Below are positions 21,946 to 35,000 of a stretch of DNA of 64,000 nucleotides, piece by piece. Numbering within the stretch: position 1 is the first letter of the stretch; the number at the start of each line of letters is the position of its first letter. The position numbers were made by a program, and so were the translations under genes. Origin of the DNA: Vitellaria paradoxa (Eukaryota; Streptophyta; Magnoliopsida; Ericales; Sapotaceae); assembly GCA_019916065.1 (NCBI GenBank), contig CM034243.1, positions 26,624,147-26,688,146 of the forward strand. Direction: 5' to 3'. Under the pieces are notes generated by a model. The model searched no databases. It saw only the letters and a program-made list of their open reading frames with translations, and was not told the DNA's origin.

Positions 21946-24900
21946 GTAAAGAACTCGTCCAAATTTTGCTTAATGTATAATAATGCATACTTCATAATCC
22001 ACCAAACGTTGAGAACAAATGGACAGATAGAAACTTAATTTTGTTGTTATGAAAACACTGGGACTGAAATTTCCTTAGTGTTCTAAAGGAAGTTTCATTT
22101 TTCTTTTCAAGAAGTGCAAGAAACCAGATTCAGTACAGGGATGCAAATTTTTAGTAACTGCTTCCTCTGTATTGCACAATGTAAAGTCTGCTAATATTAG
22201 ACCTCAGAGTTCCTACAGTTTTAATCCTTCAGATGTAACCTGTCATCAACGGTGCACCTTGCATCCAACTCTTGACCTTTATTAGCGTGACATTATTACT
22301 GTTCATCTGGTCATACAATTGTTCTGATCTTTCACGCTACGCCATCCCAACAGGAATACCACTGAGAATTCGTGTTCATGTGAGCCTTCCTATATCTCAA
22401 CCTTGATTAGCCAACAACTCCATGTGAATATATTGGCAAGTGCTAACTTATATGACATCTAATTATTCCTATTCGTAGTAGTAGTCTTGAGGATTTTTTT
22501 GAAAAAAGGCTTAATTTTCTAGCTATTGTTAACGTGTTTGTTATGGCTATAAATAAAACTACATAATGATGTAAAAAGCAACCCAATGATAAGTATTTAG
22601 AGTCTGCATCGTACTTTTGTGGGTTCTAGGGCTATGCTTTATGAGAAGAGCTTCTAAAGCTACTTATTTGAAATTTAGAATTGCTTCACCAAGAAGATTT
22701 TTGGGCCTAATGTTCTTCCACTTTGGCCACCTACAGAACTAAGAAATGCAAGCACTTCAAAGAAGGTGCTTGTTCTTGTTGGATGTTAACACCCATCAAA
22801 CACTCCATTTGACGCCCCAAACACTGTTCAAATGCATCTTGTTATTTTTATTTTATTTTATCTTTATTTTTTTGGACATAGGCAATGTGTGTCCATAGCT
22901 TAGACACATGACATAGATTCTTACTTTAAAGGGAAAGGGCAAACTACACTTAGCATCGTTGTACTTTACACCTAATGTCACTTTGGTTCCTATATTTTAA
23001 ATTGTCCTACTTTGCCCCATTTACTTTTAAATCGTCTCAATATACCCTATTTTGTCAAATTTATTAACGAAAAGTCCATGTCCCTTGTGTGCGATGAACA
23101 TGTGGTGTTCTTTGTCATATGTTTTGTTTAACAATTATTGGTAGAAGGGGCAAAGTGAGATGATTTAAAAATACATGGGCTAAGTGAGATGGTTTAATGT
23201 ACAGGTTCTTATGTAAAATTGGTGGTAAAGTATAAAAGTGCAAATTGCGAAGTATAATTTACTTAAAGAAAAATAATTACACTTAGCATTTCTGTCTTTA
23301 CCACCAATTTTGTTTCAAGACCTATACTTTATATCATTTTATTTTGCCTCTGTACATTTAATCAATAAAAAAATGTCCATTCACAATTGCATTTTTCATT
23401 AGTACACAGGAAGGGATAATTGGAACGATTGAAATGTACAAGGAGCGAAGGATTGGCAATTTTAGACACAATTTGGACACGACGCGATGCAATGCAACAC
23501 AGCATGACACAAACATTGTTAAGACAAACACGAAGTTACTGGGATAAAACATGAATACAACATGACATGAAGATCTTGACTCGAAATTGAAACGATTTGA
23601 TCTAATTTTGAAAAAAAAATTAATTATTTAACATTTCCATTAAATTTTAAGATATTTGAGCATAAACACATGTTGACACAAATTATAAATCTGAACTTGA
23701 CCGAGTCCAACACAACTGTCACCCCAACAAAATAGATGATTTAAAGTACAAGTTCTAAAGTGAGATTAGTGTTTTAATACATGGGTGCCAAGTGTAATCT
23801 ATCCTAAAACCTAATATCACACTAAAAGCAATCTAAATTTATACTTACAAATCGATCACCCTTTAGGCTCTATTTGTTTCATTAGAAAATATGGGAAAAA
23901 CTACTTTTTTTTTTTTTTGAAAAATAGAATTTTTCTTCGTTTACTTGAAAAATTTTAATTTTTAGGAAAAACAAAATCCATATTTTTCAGGAAAACATAG
24001 GAAAATTACTTCCCAAATCTTGTCTTGGAAGTTAGTTCATAAACATAAGAGTGAATATCTTTTTCGTACTTATCCAAATCATCTTGCAATTTCCTTAAGA
24101 TGAATTTAAGTAAAATCCAATGTCCATCTTTTCTAAAGATGGTAAAAATTCTAGATATATTTTCAAGTTATTTATTTACCAAACCACTAAAGACAGTTGA
24201 GAAAAAGTTGTTTCCCCAAAAACATTTTCTTCTAGAAAGTTTCATGGGCATTTTATGTTACACATAATCAAACATAGCATTCGATTTTTTTAATTTTAGA
24301 AATTTTTATAATTTTCAATTTGTTTGTGAATAAAATTTTCTAAGTAAAAATTAAGACTTTTTGTTGACATTTGTTTTTTCAACATGCATAATGGAGAAGT
24401 AATTTCATTCTATTTTTTTTATATAAGTAAAAGCATAAACAATGAAAATATCTTTTCTTTTGCATGAAATGGTAGTAAAGTTTTCTTTTTCAACAAAACA
24501 AAATATGTTTTAGTTAATTTGTTATTTTTATTTCATTTATTGTTTAGATTAATTTCATTTATAATTGTAAATATTTTGATCCATGTGGAGAGTTTTAAGT
24601 GTTTTTATATTTTTTTATACTTTTGTATCACTTTTGAAAGCTTTGGAATGTTTCTATCCTAGTCAAAGTTACCTATCAAAATGAAATTTTGATCCACATT
24701 GAGATTTTTGTTATATCCTTCCCCCATACCCTTAAAAAAAATGCAGAGTTCTGAACATTTGTCCACTAATCAGAATTTTTTTCTATAGTATATTTTTCCG
24801 AATGTTGAGATGGGTAATACCAACTTGCTAAAAGTACAAGCTATTATAGAAGATGTAGCTTAAGCGTGTGTATGTTCGTCATGCCCCTTGCTCTAGGTTT

Positions 24901-27073
24901 AGATCATTAGATTTGTTGAGGTAAAGGAAATGAAAGGGAAATAAAATTAGTTATACCAATTCATTTCCTAGTTGGATAATTAAGCAAATAAATGCATTGT
25001 TTCAATTGATTCCCATTCATTTTTACTAAAATTCTCAGCCCAACCAAACAATGTCATTGAATATATATTTTTTGTTTATTTTTTTCGTTTCACTTCTTTG
25101 CCTTTACTTTTCCATTCCTACACCAAATCTATGTTCCAAATATGGTGTTACTTTTTGGCTGGACTCTCCATGAATTGGCCAAATTTCGGACGTATTATAA
25201 TCCTTAGGTATTTAGTGAGCTTCAAGCTTAAGACATGCTTGGCCAAATTTTCGAACATATTATAAACCTTAGATATTGAGTGAGCTTCAAGCTTAAAACG
25301 TGCTCTCTGTGAGATCATAGCAGGTAAGTTTTAGCCATTAGAGAGGATATAACTTGATTATTTATCGATTAAACATAGAAGAAGATATGGTTTAGTTCCA
25401 TTTAAGATTTGGGATGGCCCCATCTATTAATTGGAGGGAGACTACAACATCAACTAAATGACAACAAAATGTATAGTCCACCATTTAATTCCCCCAAGCC
25501 TTTTACTTTCATTGCGGGAATTAGTTTTCCTTATCTTGGTCAATCATACCGAAGATGAACTTTCTCCCAGTTAAAATTGCATTTCTAACACTTCGCTACA
25601 TATTTTATTTCCTGTTTGTGTTTTGAGCAAGTGTTTCAATGTGTGTTTGAACAGCATACAATTTTGTAAATAGTCATTATGGGCTAAAATGACAAGAAGT
25701 TTGTGCAAGACTACTATGTTCGAAGTTGTGTAAAATAGACACAATTCAATTTTCAGTCCCTCATTTGCATCTTCGTTCATACATGGCTACATCTGTATTC
25801 AAAGTTGTGTAGATTGAACAAACTACTGCAAACATGAATAATACGCCAAAAGACCCCGAAAGACCTAGGTCTGCTCTCATGGAATTGAGTGACATCACCT
25901 ATGTAGGAAGTCTAGTAATCTTTTGAGACCACATCATGCTACCAGGCTTTCCACAGTTTGTCATACTCGTGGCTCTCAATTTAGGTAACTTTCACTTTGG
26001 CATCTTATAGTCCATTTTTAGGTTTGCTTAGCACAGTAATAGAAACAAAAACATTTTGGAAATGTTTCAGAAATGTTTCGAGAGCGGCACAAAAATATTC
26101 AAGTTTCTAGAAATGTTAGAAGTATTTGTTGAACTACATCTAAATATACAAAAGCTTAATAATAATATAATTAATCAACTTATTGTTTTCGTATTTTATG
26201 TTGTAAATATTACAAATACATTTCAACTGTTACAAAAAATTAAGATAAAATAAAGTTAGTATATTAATGTCAATTGTATAGATCACGCCAAATACTTTAA
26301 CGGTCTCTTAATGTAGTTGGATAAAAGGAGTATAGAACTTGATATAAAATCTTTTATAAATTTTATTAAGGATTCATTTTGTTGATACGAGTAAGTTTTT
26401 GTGTATGCATTTTCTTTATGCATGTCTTTTCTCTCTTCTCTTATTAATAAAATTCTTTACTTATTAAAAAAAATGAAAGCTTTAAATGAAGAATTGTAAC
26501 ATATTAGACTGTATTTTCGTGTTATAGGCATTGGATAAGATCTTACGATTTTACGATTCAATTTTTTGGACTCTCGATTTTAACAACCTCGGAATGGAAA
26601 CTTTTTTGACCGTTTTGTAGTTAAGAAATGATATTTTGATCCTTCCCATTAAGGTAGGTCTTCCGATGATAGCTTGTATCAATGCAGTTTCCGTAACTTC
26701 CTTTCATTCTTTTCCTCACTATGTAAGTTGACTAAAAAATTAATTTTTTAAACCTTTTCTTTTCCTTTTACTTTCTCCCGTTCCTCCCCCCCCCCTCTCC
26801 TCAAATAATATAGAACAATATTTTTTCATGTAGAGCACAGCCAGACTCTGTTTTCATTCATTTGAATTATTACTTAAAAAGTATTTACCAGTCTTCGAGT
26901 TGGAAATATTTTGACGAGATCATACTAACTTTCCAAACTCGCTGTTATCTTAAATATTTGTAATTCATCTCATGCGGTTGGTTTGTCTTGAATGGATAAA
27001 TTTGTTTTGTTAATTTTATTTATTTATTAATTTATTTATTTTTTTCCTGCTGCTTTTGTACATTATTTTGCAG
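21946..27073 (+). other. AKR copy 1 intron 6, 5.1 kb, with an old MITE-like relic
   Basis: A very long intron, homologous end to end with intron 6 of copy 2 (50555-55656, 5102 bp). At about 22937-23835 there is a relic with ends reading ACTACACTTAGCA and TGCCAAGTGTAAT in inverted sense and an internal repeat of the same phrase at 23277; it is present in both units and so predates the duplication. The rest is AT-rich with no coding sequence I can support. Confidence 0.55.
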
Positions 27074-27261
27074 GAACAACAAAGATAAAGAATCTTGAGG
27101 AGAACACTGGGGCCTTAACTGTGAAGCTCAACAAAGATGATCTAAAAGAGATTTCTGATTCAGTGCCTGTGAATGCGGTGGCAGGGCCTAGAGTAGGTGA
27201 AACTCTTTATCGCACCTCGTACAAGTTTGCTGACACTCCACTGCCAAAAGAATCAAAGTGA

Positions 27262-30200
27262 TCGGCTTATTATAGTCAAAATTTGGATACTTCCTATTAT
27301 TATTGGACTGTAATGTTAATCTGCTCTACCATATAATTGTAACGCAAAGTTGAAGGAGATGTGAAGACCTATGTTTAACTCCTAGAAAGTAGTCATAAGG
27401 TGGTGAAGAAAAAAAAAAAAAAATTGTCTTTCCATAATTCGTTCAAATGGGCATTGCATTGTTCAAAGGCACAGTCGCCGAAGATGATGATTTTGGATGA
27501 TTATTGCTTAGTCTTTGTGAAGCGTCCAAATTATTTTAGGAATTAGTTAAAGTGTTTTAGATTGATTATTGGTTCATTATTTTGGGTTGAAACCTTATTT
27601 GGTTTAGGATTGATTACTTATTATAAGTAGGAATTTTTAATATTAGATTTTGTTAATTTGATTAATATATTCAATTGTTATGGATTCAAAAATGTATAAT
27701 TGTTATGGATTCAAGAGCGTATATTTATCATATTCGTGGAATGGTATCATACTAGATGCCTTATTGTTGCGTCAAGTGGTATTTGGGTATAATTTTTTAC
27801 TTGATTTTCTAATTTTCCATGAGATTTTTCCTTGTGCTCATGTATAGATGGCTAATCCGAACAACAATAAAAGTAACTGTAGTTTCAAAAATCTTTGGAC
27901 TTTGCACCAAATGTTGGAGTAGAGGCAAGATCGATCGGAACAATGAATGGATGACCAATGTGAAAAAGTGGGGAGAAGTTTATTGTCGCCCTAGCCATCA
28001 ACAATTGGGCTATCCCAAAAGTAGCAACAGTTGCTATAACAACCGCGTGGCCAAGCTTATAGTAATAGAATGATTGCTGAACAAGCTTGTTGTTACATGA
28101 GATTAGAGGATGTAATAATTATCCAAAAATTCATAAATTCATCTAATTAAATTTAAATTTAAGGGGTTTGAATCAAATTAAAATTATTAATGGATAAAAT
28201 TGGGTGGACAAGACAATACTTACTTGATTAACGAGTTTAAATAAGTTAATGATACAATTAACTAAACACTCAGTTATTATTCATTTTATTAGTTAAAGTA
28301 AACACTCAATTTGTATATGAAAATTGTTCATATACAAACAAACATCAACAACAATGAAATATATATAGGAAACCACTAACCATATAAATACTTATAGACA
28401 TACAATACTAAGTATTTAATTGTTATTTTATTTTTTCAAAAATTACAATTGTTTGATATTTAAATTGTATTATATTAATTGACAAAAATATATTAATAAA
28501 TAAAAAATATTTCCATTATATTTATATGTTTACAAACAAAGTAAAAGAAAAAACAAAAGCAATAACATATCAGTGGAAAAATAACAAAAGTTTCATTTCT
28601 TTTTCTTTTTTTTTTTAAAGCAAAAGTCAAGTTTATCACGTCTTGAATTTCTCACAAATTCGAGTGTGTGAATGAACAACCACAAGGAACAAAATTTGTC
28701 TTTAACCGTGCGGACTTACAGTCAACCTATCATTGACTTTTCTTTTTTTTTTTTAGCGTGTAATATGCATTCGGTGCATATATATATATATATATACCCA
28801 CTTGTGTGACTGACTCCCTAAAAAAAAAAAAAAAGAAAAAAAGGTAGAACTCATAAGAAAAAGATTTCTAACCACATGTTTCCTAATCTATCGCCACATA
28901 TACAACATCTAACATGTTGTTATTATTATTATTTAATAGGTAGTCATTGCCAAAGAGAAGACACGTTCTTTTTGCATACAAAGAAACTTTACTAGATCAA
29001 ATTGCTAAAGCCTCACAGGCTCTCAAGTATCAAGAACACACACATGTTGGTTCGAGATCAAGTTTTATACCCTCGAATTGATGTCAAGAAGAGAAGAATT
29101 ATAGGATTAACTCTTTGATTGGAATATATCAGAGATTGTAATCCATTTTTTTTAATTTTCTACAAATCAATGAAAGTTTGATTTGTTATTACAATTTCTT
29201 GCTTATTTTTTAAACACGAAATTTATGTATACACCTGCATCTCTAACCGAGATACTCCGGCACCCCATAATCGGGATGCCTCACACCCCTCACTTGGTGT
29301 GCCCTCCAACATTCTTGAGCACTCTTTTTTCCAGAGGAAATCATCACTGATTCGAGAGTCAAAGGGAAGCTTGCTTCGGCTAGCCATTGTTATCATTATT
29401 ACTAATCAAGACTTCTCTTTACTCCAAACTTTTATGTGAACACATCTAGCAATTAGAATTTGATCCTATGTTCTTTGATCGTAGGGGGTATGCTACGGAC
29501 TATGATAGCCACTGGAGTTGGACGAAGGTGGGTAATTGAAACATTTTAGGAAATTCCAATGTCTTGGTTTGAAAATTTTAAAATGAGAGGATGGTTGTCA
29601 GTTGCCAATTTTGAAGGCAACTGTGTAGCTGAACAAGTGCATGAACTTTTTTTTTTTGGGGAGGGGGGGAACATTTGTAGAAACTCCACCGAAACACCAG
29701 CATTGGTCATAAGCATATTATTAGTTGGGTACATGGTGTGAGGATCAGTATTATTCCTACAGATTTTGCTTCTCTTTTCACTTGCCTAGAATCCTCCAAC
29801 CCAAATTTTTAGTACCCAAATGTTGGTACAATACCATTAGAAGAAGTTGCAACTGTAATCCTCTTACCTGAACACCAATAGCTTGATGTGGAAGTTCCCA
29901 GTTCATCACTTCAGGATAAGTATTGGGTTCTGTATTTTTTTCATGCACTAATCTTTTGCACACTCACAAGTTAGTCCCATTAGAGCTACCTTGTTACTTT
30001 GGCACCAAAATACGCCTAGGTGATAAGCTACCCAAATCTAAGTAAAATATACTTGTGGTTCTTAGAGTTCCTTATCTTCTCAAAGTGAATTATTTTAAGC
30101 AGATGCAAAGAAAAATGACAAGGTGTTTCATTTAATACTTCAAATTATTTAGTATAATTGTGGATATTATACTTTATAGAGGGTAATTTTGTAAATTTTC

Positions 30201-30585
30201 ATTTAAAACTCATTATCTCCTAGGAGAACAAGACATTTCTATGATTTTTGAGAGGAATAAAGAGTGAAATGGATATGGTATTCTATCTTTCAAAGGTGCA
30301 ACCAAACAAAGGAATGGAATGCTCATTCACATTCCACCTTTATTCTACCCGTCCAAATGTACCTTATGTATCTTCCTATTCATTTTTGCATCCTTATTGT
30401 ATGCATAATCCCAATACGCACCCACATCCCCTAACTAATAACAAACAAATGCTTAAGAGTACTTTTAGAGCACTTGATAAGTAACATAAAAGTATTTTGA
30501 AATGGTAAGAAATTGTTTTAATACTTGTAATTTCTTTCTAAAAATGGATGAGTGACCATTTAAAACACTCGTCATTCCCTTTTAA
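27262..30585. other. Intergenic region between AKR copy 1 and the intact TNL
   Basis: Tail-to-tail intergenic DNA, homologous to unit B downstream of AKR copy 2. At 27500-28080 a possible old LTR-retrotransposon piece has a TGGTATTTGGG phrase that resembles a decayed PBS, followed by an ATGGCTAATCCGAACAAC start and a frame broken in both units; I do not recognise the product. Other content is poly(A/T), an AT dinucleotide run near 28782-28796 and a GTTATTATTATT run near 28917. No host gene is supported. Confidence 0.4.
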
Positions 30586-30742
30586 GGCTCCATTTAGAGT
30601 GACAATATATTCTGAAAAATGGTAAAAAACACTAAAAATCTCTAAAAGTAATTCATTTTTTATCTCACTGCACGAATTACGAACTCACAACTTATTTCAC
30701 TTTATCTCATTTTATCTCACTTTTGTCACTTCAAATGCCCTC
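30586..30742. mobile_element. Small MITE, about 157 bp, unit A copy
   Basis: The left end reads GGCTCCATTTAGAGTGACAA and the reverse complement of the right end AGGGCATTTGAAGTGACAAA, so these are inverted termini. The partner copy lies at 60327-60488 in unit B. Related degraded copies appear near 2700-2840 and 3255-3610. No coding sequence. Confidence 0.5.
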
Positions 30743-31376
30743 TAAATTTTTAACTAATACCTTTAAAGTAATGGTTAGTAAAACTCAAAATAATACAATG
30801 TTGTAAAAAAAAAAAAAAAAAAAGAAGCAAGTTGATTGATAAAAGATTAAAAAATGACTTGGATTCGATGGAGGCGGACTGTAGTATGAAAGAACATGAT
30901 GGGAAAGGTTGCAAAAATAAGTGGAAGCAGTATTTGAAGGGAATCAGTACCCCAACGAAACTACCTTAATTTCTTAGGAATTCTTTACGACCAATCTTGT
31001 ATATTTTTTATTCTTCAACAAACAATTCGGATGCCATGCTCAATTAATGTATATTTCAAGGCACACAAATAAGAAGCAACAAAATTGACACAAAAAATCT
31101 AATCAGTGCCTAAGTAAATAAATTGGGAAATAAAAATTTAAAAATAATCCAAATTGATTGTAATGGCAAGCATTCGAAACACTCGTTGATTTAGAAACAT
31201 AGCTATAGATTCGAATTACTTATTACTTTTTCAATGGCATTTCAAGGCACTGACTTCAATTTAAAGCCTCCATTCAGTAATGAATTGGGAAATTTGGAAT
31301 TCTAATGGACTCCTTAATTTTTCTAATTAATCAACCAAATTAAGGATGTATAAGATAAACAACTATAGGGTGACCC
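30743..31376. other. AT-rich DNA downstream of the intact TNL
   Basis: About 630 bp between the small MITE and the TNL stop codon. It holds a poly(A) run near 30807-30823 and AT-rich sequence that is conserved in unit B (about 60500-61150). It probably includes the TNL 3' UTR. No gene is seen. Confidence 0.45.
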
Positions 31377-32038
31377 TCAAACAGAAGGCCAAGGAACATC
31401 AGCTATTACTCTCCGTGCGGAGGAAAGTCGTCTGAAATCACCTTCAGGACAAGGCCTGCAATCTTCACGATGAAGACCGAGAATATACATACCCCCAACA
31501 CTACCGGGAATCGCTTTGCCATAGATACGGCTCTCTTGGGCTATTTCTTCATCAGTACTTGTTGATTGGCTAGTCGTCTTTTCTTTTTCAATCACAAGGC
31601 GGACACCAACCTCTTTCACTTCGAAATGTTCCGTACCAGCCACCGAAATGTTCAATTTGTCGCCAACTCCCAACTGCCCTTCAAACCGCCAATGACTTAG
31701 CCACAACATCGTGTCCTCCTTATCTGCTGGAATGCCAAATACATATGGGCAATAGCTCCACAACACACTCGTGGTCGTGTTACTAACGATAATATGTAAG
31801 AAGCTGTCAAAGTTACGATCAAGAAGCCCATACACAGAACACACACTCAAGGCATGGATTCTGAAATTAGGATGTGAGGGAACAGTAAAAGATATTGAAG
31901 ATCCTGTGTTCTTAATATTGAACCAGTCTGGAACCTTGCTTCCCGGAACATAAGCATTAAACACATTACGTTCGTGGCATCCCTGCAAGCAGAAAGCATC
32001 ATTTAACTGTTATAATATATACATATATATATATTGAC

Positions 32039-32080
<42 letters not shown>

Positions 32081-35000
32081 CAGATCACCAGCAAAGAACG
32101 ATTCCTTGACTTGTATTCAGACCACAGGTCTGTAAGCAACTTTACATTAGGCTTGCCCTGCAGGGATTCCAAGTTGGGCAGGCCCAGATTATCAAGTATC
32201 TCGGAGTCAACATTCGCTATGGGTTCCAACTTGTACTGTCCTTCAACCTCGTCCAGACTCTCACAGTAAGTATATCCTAACCTTCTACGAAGTCCAGGCG
32301 ATAGAAACTTTACTTTCTCCAACTCTGTACATTTTCCAACACCCAAATATTTTAATTCATCGTGCAACCCTTCAAGTGACCGAAGTCTTGTGCATGACTC
32401 TAATACAAGTATCTCAAGCCCAGCAAGATCTCTTATGCAATCTGGGAGGCTACAAATTGGATTATTGCTAAGATTTAATTTCCGCAAGGACGATAGGTTG
32501 CCAATATCATTAGGGAAATCATCCTCTGACAGATTGCAATTCACAAGGCCTAATTTTACCAAGCAATGTGGTAAAGAAGCCCATGAATGTTCTGGATTTT
32601 TTCTTGGCTTCAGTAACCATCTGACTAATGAATACCCTCTTTGAACCTCATCGCTGATGGAGAGTGATTGAAATGTATTAATTCCGTCTGCATAAAGCAC
32701 CGTCAAAGATTCCATATTTTGGAACTCTGTCGGCAAGTTCCGAAGATTTGAACAACCGGAGATGTCTAGCATTTCCAAACATCTTAGCAATCCAATGCTA
32801 CTTGGAAGATTCCACAGATTTTTGCAACCTCTCAAGTTCAACAAAGCAAGCCTCTGCAGGGATCCGATGGATTCATGAACCTCAACCAAATTTACACAGT
32901 TTGTAAGTATGAGCCTTTCGAGAATGGGAAGCATTGAGAAGTCAGGAGTTTTGGCAAGGCAACTAGAATCACTTAGATCAAGGATTTTTAATAATCTGAG
33001 AAACTGTAAAACAAACAAACCAACAAAAAAAAAGGAAAAAATGAGTTTAACATTAATACTTTCAATAAAAACTATATGAATCTTGTAATTGAGAACATAT
33101 ATATATATATAGTGACTTACATACCTTAGTTCCATTGAAAACTTCTTTCAAACTACTGTAACACATTTCAAGAACAACCAATCTTTCCATCGGGAAATCG
33201 TTGGGTATAGACTGTAGAGGGAATCCATTCCAACACAACCATCTTAATCCTCTAGGAAATTTCTCATAGCTTCCTCTGAGTTGTACATAACTGAGTTGCA
33301 GAAGTTTTAGATTTCTCAGCTTTGCAAATGCATCAGCTTCCAAAGCAACATGATTTGGATTTCCTAGAGTGTTGCCTATCCATTGCCGCGAAAAGATACC
33401 CAAACCATACCATTTAAGCAAATTGCCAATATTTCCCAACGATGAGTTATTGAATGATTCTTCAAACTTACGTTTTCTATTGACACCAAAATTTTTCTTC
33501 AACAATAGCATATTGAGAATGAGGCCTTCGATTTCTTTAGTGCCCTGATAGAGATTGAGAAATGGACAATTGATTAGTAATTACAAAAAATCACACAATT
33601 GCCGACCAAAAATTTGGTCGCTGAAGGGTACAATTTAGTCTGCGAAACTTTTCTCGACCAAACTTATTTGGTTGGTATTTGGTCGGTGAAGGCTCGTCGG
33701 AAAAACTTTTCCCGACCAAAAAATTATTTGGTTGGCAAATGTAAAACCTTTCCCGACTAATTGGTCGGTAAAGAATATTTAATGGGAAAAAATACAAAAT
33801 CTTTTGCCGACCAATTGGTCGGCAATTGTACACTTTTTCCGACCAATTGGTCGGCAAAAAGTTTAGAATTGAAAATTTAAATTAATTTTAAAAAATAAAA
33901 ATTTAAATGTGGTGCCACGTGGCATTATTTGTTGACATGTCATCATGCCACATGGCACCTTGGTGTTGTGCCACATGTTGATCTATGATTGTGCCACGTG
34001 TCGATCTATCATTATGCCACGTGTCATCTCTATATTTTTGAGATTTTTGTTGTTGTTGTTGGTGAGACTCAAACTCATGCCATCGCTTTGGAAGCTGGCG
34101 TGTTTGGCCACTAGGCCAAGCTTTCATTTGTATATATATTTTACATATTTATATATATATTAAAAAATTTTAACACTTTTGCCGACTAATTGGTCAGGAA
34201 AAGTTCCCCTTTAGCGACCAATTGGTCGCCAAAAGTGTTAAAATTTTTTCTATTTTTATTTAATTATTTTAACTTTTTTTAATAATTCTTTTTTTACACT
34301 TTTGCCGACCAAGTGGTCACCAAAAGTGTTAAAATTTTTATTATTTTTATTTAATTATTTTAACTTTCTTTGTAATAATTTTTTTACACTTTTGCCGACC
34401 AATTGGTCGAGAAAAGTTCCTTTTTAGCGACCAATTGATCGTCAAAAGTGTTAAAATTTTTATTTAATTATTTTAACTTTCTTTGTAATAATTTTTTTAC
34501 ACTTTTGCTGACCAATTGGTCGGGAAAAGTTCGCCTTTAGCGACCAAATTTATATTTGGTCGGGAAAAGTTACCCTTTAGCGACCAATTAGTTGGGAAAA
34601 GTTATCCTTTGGCGACTAATTTTTTTTGGTCGGGGAAAAGTGACTATTGGCGACTAAATTTGTATTTGGTCGGGAAAAGTCACCTTTAGCGACCAAATTT
34701 ATATTTAGTCGGGAAAAGTGGTCGCCGAAAGTGTGATTTGTTGTAGTGTAAATACAATTTGTACATAAATAATTATAAATATTATGAGAGCCAAGAGTAA
34801 TTCTTACAGTATTTTCTATCAACACATTAAAGGAATCCTCATGATTCCATAGTCTGCTACGACCTCCTGGCTCTTTAGGTGATTCTTGACGAACAATTTC
34901 TCTTCCCATTTGTTCAATCAATGGATGCATGCCCACCTCATTACATTCATTAATTGTTAACAGACATCTATCAATAAGATTATGAATCCCAATCAATGCA

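Larger units (their letters stand above)
4314..27261 (+). pseudogene. Aldo-keto reductase copy 1, disrupted, with a Ty3/gypsy insertion in intron 3
   Basis: This is a plant aldo-keto reductase of the perakine-reductase/auxin-induced PCNT115-like group (NADPH-dependent carbonyl reduction). Exons by comparison with copy 2 are 4314-4365, 6016-6186, 13457-13730, 21132-21303, 21549-21645, 21791-21945 and 27074-27261. The initiator ATG has become TTG in exon 1. Exon 2 is out of frame with stops. Exon 3 keeps the catalytic-His context (HYVHR) but has a 54-bp duplication and a roughly 16-bp insertion before the donor. Exon 4 has lost one nt near its start. Exon 6 begins with TGA and has one extra T. 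Exons 5 and 7 read cleanly to the normal end PKESK. A 7.2-kb retrotransposon and several MITEs sit in its introns. A functional product is not possible without major rescue. Confidence 0.88.
33578..34751 (-). mobile_element. CACTA-type non-autonomous element in intron 2 of the intact TNL
   Basis: The element spans 33581-34748 (1168 bp) with the 3-bp target duplication TAA on each side. Read on the minus strand it starts CACTACAACAAATCACACTT, a classic CACTA terminus; the other end is a decayed inverse (TTACAAAAAATCACACAATT). Subterminal regions repeat the phrase GCCGACCAATTGGTCGGC, an 18-bp perfect palindrome, and truncated forms with TTTTCCCGACC. It encodes no transposase. Removing the element plus one TAA from the 1263-bp intron leaves 92 bp, exactly the intron length in the third TNL, which confirms the boundaries. 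Confidence 0.85.

Noticed and set aside
29546..29741. Small frame conserved in both units (FENFKMRGWL)
   Set aside because: Short, interrupted by a poly(T) tract, and conservation is expected from the duplication.
34045..34125. Possible intact tRNA gene
   Set aside because: Box A and B are present but a full cloverleaf with acceptor stem was not found.
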